From Corella eumyota (lineage: Eukaryota; Chordata; Ascidiacea; Phlebobranchia; Corellidae), in contig OY720100.1 in NCBI GenBank assembly GCA_963082875.1, forward strand, positions 16,020,591-16,084,590: 64,000 nt of DNA, written 5' to 3'. Position numbers and translations under genes: made by a program. Below the pieces are notes generated by a model, which was not told the origin of the DNA, searched no databases, and saw nothing but the letters and a program-made list of their open reading frames with translations. The number at the start of each line of letters is the position of its first letter. The stretch's first letter is position 1. This document shows, in pieces, positions 38,401 to 50,400 of the stretch.

Positions 38401-41400
38401 GACCCATCAGGTCGAGATCCAAACAACAGAGACCCAACAGATCGAGATCCAAACAACAGAGACCCATCAGGTCGAGATCCAAACAACAGAGACCCAACAG
38501 ATCGAGATCCAAACAACAGAGACCCATCAGGTCGAGATCCAAACAACAGAGACCCATCAGGTCGAGATCCAAACAACAGAGTTCCAATTGATCGAGATCC
38601 AAGCACTAAAGACCCAAAAGTTAGAGATCCAAACAACAAAGACCCAACTGATCGTGATTTAAACAATAGTGATCCAACAGATCGAGATTCAAAAGATCCA
38701 ACTGATCGAGATCCAAACAACAGAGATCCAACTGATCGAGATCCAAACAACAGAGATCCAACAGATCGAGATCCAAACAACAGAGACCCATCAGGTCGAG
38801 ATTCAAACAACAGAGACTCAACAAATCGAGATCCAAACAACAGAGATCCAACAGGTCGAGATCCAAACAACAGAGATCCACCAAATCGAGATCCAAACAA
38901 CAGAGACCCAACAGATAGAGATCCAAACAACAGAGATTCAACTGATCGAGATTCAAAAAATCGTGAGCCAAACAATCGGGATCCAACCAACAGAGATCCA
39001 ACAAATCGAGATCCAAACAACAGAGATCCAACAAATCGAGATCCAAACAACAGAGATCCAACAAATCGAGATCCAAACAACAGAGACCCAACAAATCGAG
39101 ATCCAAACAACAAAGACCCAACAGGTCGAGATCCAAATAACGAGGTTCCAATTGATCGAGATCCAAGCAACAGAGACCCAACAGATCGAGATCCAAACAA
39201 CAGAGAACCAACATATCGAGATCCAAAAAATCGTGATCCAAACAATCGAGATCCAACAGATCGAGATCTAAACAACAAAGACCCAACAGATCGATATCCA
39301 AACAACAGAGACCCAACAGGTCAAGATCCAAACAACAGAGACCCAACAGGTCGGGATCCAAACAACAAAGATCCAACTGATCGAGATTCAAACAATCGAG
39401 ATCCAACAGATCGAGATCTAAACAACAAAGACCCAACAAATCAATATCCAAACAACAAAGATCCAATTGATCAAGATCCAAACAACAGAGACCCAACAGA
39501 TCGAGATCCAAACAACAGAGAACCAACATATCGAGATCCAAAAAATCGTGATCCAAACAATCGAGATCTAAACAACAAAGACCCAACAGATCGATATCCA
39601 AACAACAGAGACCCAACAGGTCAAGATCCAAACAACAGAGACCCAACAGGTCGGGATCCAAACAACAAAGATCGAACAAATCGAAATCCAAACAACAGAG
39701 AACCAACAGATCGAGATCCAAACAATCGAGATCCAAACAATCGAGATCCAAACAATCGAGATCCAAACAACCGAGATCCAAACAACCGAGATCCAAACAA
39801 CCGAGATCCAATTGATCGTGATCCAAACAACAAAGAACCAACATATCGAGATCCAAACAATCGAGATCCAAACAACAAAGATCCAATTGATCGAGATCCA
39901 AAAAATCGTGATCAAAACAATCGAGATCCAACAGATCGAGATTTAAACAACAAAGACTCAATTGGTCGAGATCCAAACAACAGAGACCCAACAGGTCAAG
40001 ATCCAAACAACAGAGAGCCAACAGGTCGGGATCCAAACAACAAAGATCCAACAGATCGAGATCCAAACAACAGAGAACCAACAGATCGAGATTCAAACAA
40101 TCGAGATCCAACAGATCGAGATCCAAACAACAGAGATCCAATTGATCGAGATCCAAAAAATCGTAATCCAAACAAACAAGATCCAACAGGTCGAGATCCA
40201 AACATCAGAGACCCAACAGGTCGGGATCCAAACAACAAAGATCCAACTGATCGAGATCCAAACAACAGAGATCCAACAGATCGAGATCCAAACAACAGAG
40301 ACCCAACAGGTCGGGATCCAAACAACAAAGATCCAACTGATCGAGATCCAAACAACAGAGATCCAACAGATCGAGATCCAAACAACAGAGACTCAACCGA
40401 TCGAGATCCAAACATTAAAGACCCAACAGATCGAGATCCAAACAACAGAGACCCAACAGATCGAGATCCTAACAACAGAGACCCAATAGATCAAAATTCA
40501 AACAACAGAGACCCAACAGGTCGGGATCCAATCAACAAAGATCCAACTGATCGAGATCCAAACAACAGAGATTCAACAGATCGAGATCCAAACAACAGAG
40601 ACCCAAAAGATAGAGATCCAAACAACGGAGACCCAATAGATCGAAATCCAAACAACAAAAACCCAACAGATCGAGATCCAAGCACTAGAGACCCAACCGA
40701 TCGAGATCCAAACATTAAAAACCCAACAGATAGAGATCTAAATAACAAAGATTTAACTGATCGAGATCCAAAAAATCGTAAGCCAAACAATCGGGATCCA
40801 ACCAACAGAGATCCAATAGATCGAGATCCAAAAAACAGGGATCCAACCGATCGAGATCCAAACAACAAAGACCCAACCAGTCAAGATCCAAACAACAGAG
40901 ACCCAACTAATCGAGATTCATCAGATCGAGATCTAAACAACCGAGACCCAACCGATCGAGATTCAAACAACAAAGATCGAATTGATCGAGATCAAAACCA
41001 CAGAGATCCAACAAATCAAGATCCAAACAACATAGACCCAACAGATCGAGACCCAACCATTGGAGATCCAAACAATCGAGATCTAAACAACAGAGATCCA
41101 ACCGATCGAGATCAAAACAACAAACACCCAAAAAATCGAGATCCAATTACTAAAGACCCAACCGATCGAGATCCAAACAACAGAGACCCAACTAATCGAG
41201 ATCCAATTACTAGAGACCCAACTAATCGAGATCCAAACAACAGAGACCCAAACATTCCAGATGTAAATGGCCGAGATTCGATTAGGACGTTTGATAACCA
41301 AATTGTGAAACCATATACTGATATATTAAACGGTAAGAATATTTTTAATCTTTTTTAACAAATTCAATGAGTTGAATTTTTTTACCTGCTTCATGAATTT

Positions 41401-44400
41401 TTTGTTAATTAAAAACCAACCATTAGCATTTTATATGGCCACTTTTATACAATTGGTGCTAAGAAAGTTACATTTTAACTAGGTAATTTTGTTGTTTAAT
41501 TTTGGAAAATAATAATTTTCTAGATAAATTTTAATTTTGCTTATTATTTAATGATTTTTTTTGTTTATTTTTTGTGGTAAGTAAGTTGTAATGTCATTCT
41601 TGCTTGCTTATTACGTCATGATAGGGGCGGGCTCGTTTCGCGATATTATGTTTGTGCGATCGCAAACTATTTCTGTCTGTGTTTGCATATAGACAATAAT
41701 TGGATTTATTGGTCGTATGTTTGACTTAACTTTTTTTAAGAATTTAAAATTTTGAGCTTATTTTAAAAGTAACTAAAAGATTCGTAACCACTTTTGAGGG
41801 TAAAATTTTAAACCTAAGGTTGCTTATTCAAGCTTTAATAATTTTTGTTACACTAGACTTGTGCGTAGACTTTCGTAAATGACAGGGACTGACTTAACGC
41901 CGCATAAGATATTCGTACAGCAAACTGTTAATCCTAACTGTCTGGAAAGTTTCACGTATGAATTAATAGTATGTGAGATGTGTTGTGATACCTATGCGTA
42001 TATGGTTAAATATTGTCACGTAAACCAATAAAGGTAGTAATGAATTACGTTGGTTATTCAGAAAAAAATTGCAGCTTTAAAAGTGTGTTAAATATAGCGT
42101 AACAAATCTAATATAAAAACAGATAAGTTAAGTTATTTTAAAAGACGAAAACTGATAAAAAATAGATAAAATATTCGATTTTAATGATTTATTAAATATG
42201 TCATTTATTTTATAGCAGACAGCCAAGCATCAATTTTATTTTTTGATCAGATTACGTAGAAAAAAATATTAAAATACGCTTAACTTTATAGTTTAAATAT
42301 TATACACTTTTCTAACATACATTTAACCCGATTTTTTAGAATGATAATGGTAAACAATTTAATTTTTGTAAATACAGTAAGAAAGTGATATCGTAATTTA
42401 GAAAGGTTAAAATTATAGGAAAATATGTATCACCAGGGCACCACGATGTGCCTTTTAGTTTCGTTTTGTTTTCAATTAACGGAGACATATGTTGATTATA
42501 TTGTGACGGATGTGGTTAGCAACGAAATGCTTGACTTAGATTTTGAAGAGATGGCAGCTATGGACGATGACATCGAGCATAGGAATTTTAGCCAAATGCT
42601 AATGACCGAGCCGACGATGCGGGGTAAGGGTTCGTATTTTCCCGCGAGTGGAACAAATTTTTCCGATGTACGTAAACTGATTCTAAAAGAATTTGTTATA
42701 GTAATTGACGACCTTCGCGCTTTCAAATATGATGAGACCATAGCTTATCTCGATGTTCTGAGCTCGTGGTTTGGGTTATATCTCCACGGAATGCAATTAA
42801 AGTTATTATGTCTGTTTCTAAGTGGCCATCACAAAGGATTTTCCTAATAACAAAACAAATACGATAAAAACATTGTTATAACAATGCTTTGTAAAACCGT
42901 TGTGGGTACAAAACCGCGTATTCAAAATGTGATTAATGTTCAATTTTTAAACACAGTTTATTTTACTTAACTAGTTCTATGCTGAGTAATAGTGTATAAA
43001 AGTACTTTGTTTTATTATCTAAGCCAACAAAATGTTATAGGCCTTTCGATTCCAAAATTGTTACAAAGGGGTTGTTGTTAACAAAGTGTTTGTCTTAAAT
43101 TTTTTGTCTGTTTGTTCGTTTGTTAACACTGGTTGATATAATTAAACCCTCGATCGATTATTTGGTAATGACAGATTAATTTCTCCAAAAAGTAAACATC
43201 AAAAAGGTGCAAAGGTCCTGACTTGTCGTTGGTATTTGCGTTTAAGGCCTTAATTAAGATTTATTAATTAATTATAGGTCTTATAAATTAGTTAAGCTTT
43301 CATAATGGTTTGATTTATTTCACATTAATTTAAAAATGCAATTTTAATAGTTTATGTATTTACGATTTCTTTGCTTTGCTAATATATAATTTTCACACAT
43401 ATTTTATAGCTTATGTGCTTTTATGATTTATCACATTGCGCTTTGTAAAGCAAAGTCAAAAATATGCCCGTCCATTATATAGAAAGTATTTAAAGGTTTT
43501 ATTGTGGGTTAAAAATTGCACTTGAAATGTGGACATGGTTTTAATAGTTTAAACAAGGGTTATCGATCACTAATTGACACGATAAGTAAAGCTTACATTC
43601 CATTACAAAACCTTATGTAAATGCTATGCCATTTTTTGCGGACTTAACGGTTTTTTGTCGATTTTGGTTTTAGGGAAAAGTGTATTTAACACTTTATAAT
43701 ATTGAGATATAGGTTTTTGTGTTGCGTGGGTTTTTGTAATACGCGTGATTTAACAAATTTTCATTGCGTATGCTTATGTCAACATGTCTTTAACAAAAGA
43801 ACCCCACTACGATAAAGCGTTAGTGCTTCACAGCTTAATCCTATTTATACAACTGGACGTTTATAATAAATTACTGTCATTTTTACGTCTCTATAACCAC
43901 GACTTTAGGAATAAATCTTCGTATTTTTGACGCTTATTTTAATCCCAACCCTAGATCAAATGACATTTAGTCGAATGTTATTTTTCGTGATAAAAAATTT
44001 GCCGTAAAAGTTAATATTGATATAAGTGTGCCCAGTGTCAATTTAACATTTAATCTGACATGAAAGGGCGTATTTACATTCGGAAACTATTTCATTAAAT
44101 CGCAAATAACGTTCCCCTATTAAAACGTATTGTTAGTTTGATAATATTAAGCGATAACAGACATGGATTGTAGCAATTGTCACTTGTAATTTTGAAGTAG
44201 ACGGGGTGGCGCAAATGTAAATATATTAAAACATAAGGTCTGTGGTTCAGATCTTGCCGCATGCGTAGTGCCCTAACCTACACTAGCGGTACCAAGACCG
44301 TTAACCGAATGCAGGTTAATGGTAATATTAACACGTCCATAAGGTTTCACTAAAATCAACTCGAGGCTGATTAGTGGTTACCAAAGTAATTCTATAATTG

Positions 44401-47400
44401 GGATTTGCAGTCGGCCTTCTTTACAAATCCTCTTATGTGTTTTGCCTGTGTTTATGCTTGACATGGCAAGTGATCGACGAATCTTACACGTTTATATTTA
44501 TGTATTCCTAGAACCAACTTGTATGTCTGGCAACAGCGAACTTTTGTTTTTATTCGACGGGTCGGATCACGTGACTCGCGAAGACTTCAACTACCTCCTT
44601 GATTGGTTGAAAAATTTGGTCGAATCATTTGACCTTATGAAAGAAAGGTGAGTAAATTTAAAACGTAACTGAAACTAATTTATTTTGATATACTGCTAAG
44701 TATTTTAAAATGTGAAATATTTTTGTTTATGCGATGATATTAAGCTGTTTTGAAATCAGGTCATTTGACTATTATAATCGGATTATAAATATTTATATTC
44801 AAATTTAATTTGCGCATATTTTTAAATTGAAATTAAAAATAACTTTTCTAGAGTTAACCTAACAAAAACACCGAAAAACGTATCATAAAAAATACAACCC
44901 TATCAAAAATTGTTGCATATAATAATCCCTTATTAATTTAATTATAATTGGATTATATTTTAGCGAAAGTAATGCTAACGAGACGAAAGAAGGTTTAGAG
45001 AAAACAAGATTAGCTTTGGTTCAATTCGCTGAAGATCCGAAAATTGAGCTAGGATTAGGAAATCATCTTTCGAGGCTGGCGGTGTGGGATGCAATAGATT
45101 CAGTTTCTCGCATTGGTGAGTTCATTTAATTGCTCATAAAGGGTTCGAGAGTAGCATCATAGCCAAAATACAGTCATTAAAGCCATTACTTACGTTATTT
45201 AAACTTTTATATTAAACTATAAAACCTGTTGAGGTAATAAGAAAAGAATAATTAAATAAATTCTATTTCTGTAATAAAAAGTGCATGACAAAAAGTAGCC
45301 TCAAATGCCGAGCTTAAAGCTGAATATAAAAGTAAATAAATAAATTATTTTTTTTAACAAAGATTGCATGGCAACATTTTGCAAATTCCTGTAAATTTCG
45401 GGCTTAAAGTCGAATATGCTTTGACAAAATTCTAATTGTAGTTTTTTTTGAAATCTTAGGTGATAACCTGTTAAATATAATTTAAAATTAAGTTGAAAAT
45501 ATTTGACTTGTGTTAGGTTATTGGGGCAATAATAAAATTTAATTCGCATCATTTATTACTTAGAAGTATGTAAACTCAAATAACAAATATTGAGCAAATA
45601 TTTGTATTTTAAACACCTACCCTTAAATCAATCACTTTTTGCGATCAACAGGTGGCGCAAATTATGCAGGTCGAGCCCTAGAAATAATTCGAACGTCTGT
45701 GCTTGATACCGAGTCAGTCCGACCTGGTGCTAAGAAAATTGTTGTACTCGTTACAGCGGGTTTATCGGAAGACAATATTACAAGCGCTGCTTCAAACTTA
45801 AAGCAATCAGGTAGAGTTTTTTTGTTATTCTTTATTGCTATGTTTGGTATGTTTTACATTGTTTATGCGATCTTAAGCAGTGGGTAATGTCATAGGTTTC
45901 GAGTTTTTTTTAATAAGTCTGTAAAAGTAGGATTACATACTCCTGCTTAGGACAAAAGTAATTGACTTGGTACATATATAGCATTGTTACGGCCAGTGAT
46001 TTTTAAAACCTACAAAGGCAACTATAAATTGGTTAAGGTAATGAAAGTTGCCCAATGACTAAACAGATTGTGGCATCCGACTTCAATCATAAAATGATAT
46101 TAAAAATGAAAGGTCAGGCAAGGTTACATTTAATGTTATATTTCACCTTTAAAATATAGTTCAAAGAACTTAGTTTTATTTTAACCACTGTAGACATCGT
46201 AAAATGTTGCGGCGGCATTGAGATTTTATATCCGTTTGTAACTTGTCAATAAACAAAACAAAAAAGATTACACGAAATAAACTTAACAAAACAATTATGT
46301 CTTTAAATTTATGTTGAAACACTGTGGCTTTGTTTTGTTATTGGACATACTGTTGTTATTAAATTTTATGTTCGGGTGGAAAATTTAAAAATTTCTTAGA
46401 AAATTTGCTGTTAGAGGTGGTTAACTCTTTTTTTTATTTTGTTATTTTATAAAACTCAATAGTCAAACATAATTTATTGTAACTATAATTCTTAAACAAG
46501 GGTTTGAACTACTTGACCTAGAAAATAATTTCATAACATATAAACTTAAAATTTTTTCAACTTTTTTGTTATTAGAGGTTGAATTATTCATTGTAAATAT
46601 TGGAAACGCAAATTTAAACAAAGTGTATGAGGATGCAGCTTCTGATCCCAAACAGAAATTTTTCTACAACGTGGACGATTTCGAACATTTGGAGTCGATT
46701 CGAAATCGAATAAAATGGAAAATTTGTCAAGAAGCAAAACCTAAGAAGAATCATAAAAAAGGTCAGAACAACAGTTTTATATATTCAAGTTGTGCATAGT
46801 ATAGTCGAATAAATATATTGTTTGGTTACATTTAAATTGATTTTAGGTTTTGATAAGAAAACGTAATATAATAAATAATATGAAAAGTTATTTTTTGAAG
46901 TAAAATTGGTAAGGTAAACTTTTAACTTGACCAAGTGTCAGAATATGTAGTAACATATAATTACATTTTAACTTTGTAAATTCTATACTGTAATTAAATA
47001 ACGATATTTATAAAGTTGAAAGACATATTTATTTCACAACTATTCGACCACCCAACAATATGTCAAAAAATATTTCTTTGATTGATTATGAACTTTGAAA
47101 TTGACTCTCCATTTTTATATCATCGTTTCGTCTTTAACACACCTTAGTTACTAGTCATGCAAATATGCGCAGCGTTGAATAATTTCTGGTCTACATTACG
47201 TTATATGGTTGTGTTCTAAACATAGAGTTATATTATGGGGCGGATATGATCGAAATTGTTCACACCGTACTCAAAAATGTCAAAATAACTTATCATAAAA
47301 CTGTTTCTCACTGTAAGTGGGAAATGAAATATGATATCTTATCTTGACGTAGTGTGGATGACGTCAGCAAGCTTTGTGTTTTTGTAGCAAATATTATGCC

Positions 47401-50400
47401 ACTTGTAAATTTTGGCATACAATATTTTCGTCGTAAAGTTATGGAATAATATTTAAAAAATAGGGTATTTTTTTAACAATTTCAAATATTTGTGACCGCA
47501 TTTTTCAAGTTCCACTTTTGATCCTCAAATAATGTGGTCATTCTGTGGTAGTTAAATAAATAAATAGCGCTTGTGAAAAACACCCGCTTAATTTTTAACA
47601 CCAAATGTTTACGCAACTGTCTCTGGACTTTAATGATATATTTTAATGCGATTTAGTTACGTGTGTGGTAGGGTCTGTTATTCGTTGGACATCAATTTAA
47701 ATTTTGTAATTGTAAAAAAATTGAGATTTGAGTTCTAAACCAGTCTTAATTTCACGTCGTGTGTGGTCATTATTGCTAATTATAACACTTTCTTGAAAGC
47801 GGATTTTTATGGGTTATTTACAAAGTTTATTATTTTACTAGCACCTGTACGGGTTTTTATTTTAAACCCGATAAGTCTTGTTTTTGATCCATGAAATATG
47901 ATCTTGTTATATTATTTATAAATACCTGAAATTATGACTTGATATTATTTAGGTAATTTATCGAAATTAAGGAATAAAAACTGTTCTTGCAAAGACGGCA
48001 AACCTGGAAAACCTGGGCCAAAGGTTCGTATGTTTATATCTTAAACCTTAATTAGATGAAAATATAACATTTTATGTGTTTTTTCGTGTAAGCTTTCTTG
48101 TTTAAAACAAATGCAAAAGTTAAAATAAATTTAAAGGGCATATTCTCATTTTTAACTGAAGTAAATTGCGAAAAAGTCTCCAAGCTAAATTAACGTAAAG
48201 ATAAAAAAACGTTTTATGTGACCAATCTCTAGTGGTATGCTATTGTGATATGACATGTTATTCTTCGACAAAGATTGATGTTAACTGACCGCTTATATTA
48301 TCGCAGGGATCTCGGGGATTAAAGGGAAGCAGAGGGGAGAAAGGAAACCCGGTAACATATTACTTTATATCATGATCACCATAACAAGCGATAAAATTAT
48401 GAATAAGTCTAGACGACTTTTATTGTATATTAATAGGGTAAAACTGGGGCCCGTGGGAAAGCGGGAACTGCGGGAAAGAGAGGTCTTGTTGGTCTTCCCG
48501 GACCTCCCGGACCCAGAGGACCTTCCGGAATGGGGATAAAGCGAAAAGGGGACTCTAATGATGATGCTGATATTGTAACGTCACCGCCTGCTGATAATCT
48601 GGTCACTTTGAATTTAAACGAACATTTCGTGACTGGAGAACTAGATGTTATTTTAGACGTAATATTTTTTTAAACACTTTAAGATTTTTATATATAAACG
48701 TTTTTTTTAATTTCTATTTAACATTTGTAAGTGCAAGCCAAACATTATAATAAATATCATTTTTTAGGAGTTAAAGGGCCGTAAAGGTGAGCCTGGTGAA
48801 ATAGGATTGCCAGGACCAATAGGAAACCCTGGAATTCAGGTATAATGATATTTGAAATAAAAAAAAAGTTATACCTAAATAAAATTAATATTTAAACACT
48901 TATATTTTTAGGGTGCTGAAGGCGCTGAAGGTATGCGAGGCTTAGCTGGTGTGCAAGGACCAATGGTAAATATTATATTTGTAGGTAACATATACTTAAA
49001 AATTGTTGCAATTTGCGTAACATTTAATTTTTTGTTTAAATTTGCTAATTAAGTTAATCCTTTTATTGTTAGGGACCTGCCGGACCCGCCGGCGACCGGG
49101 GAATGCCCGGACTGAGGGGACCAATCGGACCCGTGGTAAATAAAAAAATATTAGACCTTTAATATCAATGTTAGGTCAATATATTTTTATATAAGAAAAG
49201 TTTTAAACCAAATAAAAATTTTCAAACCACTTTTTTTTAATATGACGTTTTGATTTTGTTAATTTGTCATAAAAAAAAAAAAAAAATGTAATTGCACGCA
49301 GGGCCGACCAGGTCTACCAGGTGAAAAGGGTGCAAGTGTTGGCGGTTCTGTTTCGGTCGAAGAAATGGAAAGTATTGCCACAAAAATTTGCTCAGCCATG
49401 ATCAAAGGTAATAAACATCAAAAGCTTTTTAATTTCGGTCAAGCTTAACCACTTACTGACGTAACTCTGCAAACCTTTCATAACTTGCGTTTCATCATAC
49501 TTGGAAACTATACCATTACTAACATGAATGCTAAAAATATAAATCAACCCTATTGATATATGACGTGTCAGTCTAATATGTTTGCTTTTAAAACAAAGAG
49601 ATCCTTTTTAGGCTTAAAACTTTATGGTTTTTATGGTTGAACCTTGACTTGAGGTTTTAAAGAATATTTATTTACACTTTCATAGCTTGAACGTTTTGTT
49701 TCCGTTTTATATTATGTTACTGTGATGTATTTGGGTAGGGATTTTCTAAGGCAGTTAAAACTGATTGACTGTTGAAAGATAAGTTTCGTGTTAGTTAATT
49801 GTCTTACCTAAGTAAAAATAAGAAATGGGCAAAGGGTTTAACAGTAAGTATATTTTAAAGTAAATAAATTGGCCAAATTTTTATCACAAATTAAAAAATT
49901 TGCATCGCTTAGAAGTGGCTTTTATAATCTCTTTTTTTTTCATGAAATGCTCTAAACCATGCATTATGCTTAGTTTAAACATATATATATTAACGTTATA
50001 TTGACTTTATTATAAGATTATTATTATATTATTAAATTATTAAAAACTTCGTTTACAGAACACGAAAAGCGAACAACTGATGCTGTTGGTGTTAGGTCAA
50101 ATCGCTTGTCACAAAGTCAACTTCGGTCACTTCGAGGACCTCCCGGTTCGCCCGGATCTAGGGGGTACCCAGGACCACCAGGTGAATAAGATTAAAATTT
50201 TTTTTATAAATAAAGTTGTTAAATTTCTGCGTGTGGTTTTAGTTGGCCTTTTAATTATTGCTATTTCAATTATTTTGTTTAAAGCAAGTGTAATTTTAAT
50301 CTAAGGTCCACAAGGTTATGAAGGCACCTCGGGACCACGTGGGTATCCAGGTTCAGTTGGTCTCAAGGGATCAAGAGGGGATAAGGGTAAATATCGTAGA

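Noticed and set aside
32312-41301. Many long open frames on the minus strand and in other frames across the repeat (up to about 526 codons; LDLLDLCC-, LLFGSRSVGS- or QIEIQTTE-type proteins).
   Set aside because: They are shadows of a stop-free 30-base unit. They break wherever the plus-strand frame tolerates a change, have no splice or start context, and the plus frame alone is continuous for the full 9 kb and joins flanking exons.
32266-41332. CRISPR array or non-coding minisatellite.
   Set aside because: Units are directly abutting without unique spacers, and the frame is open and spliced in phase with neighbours.
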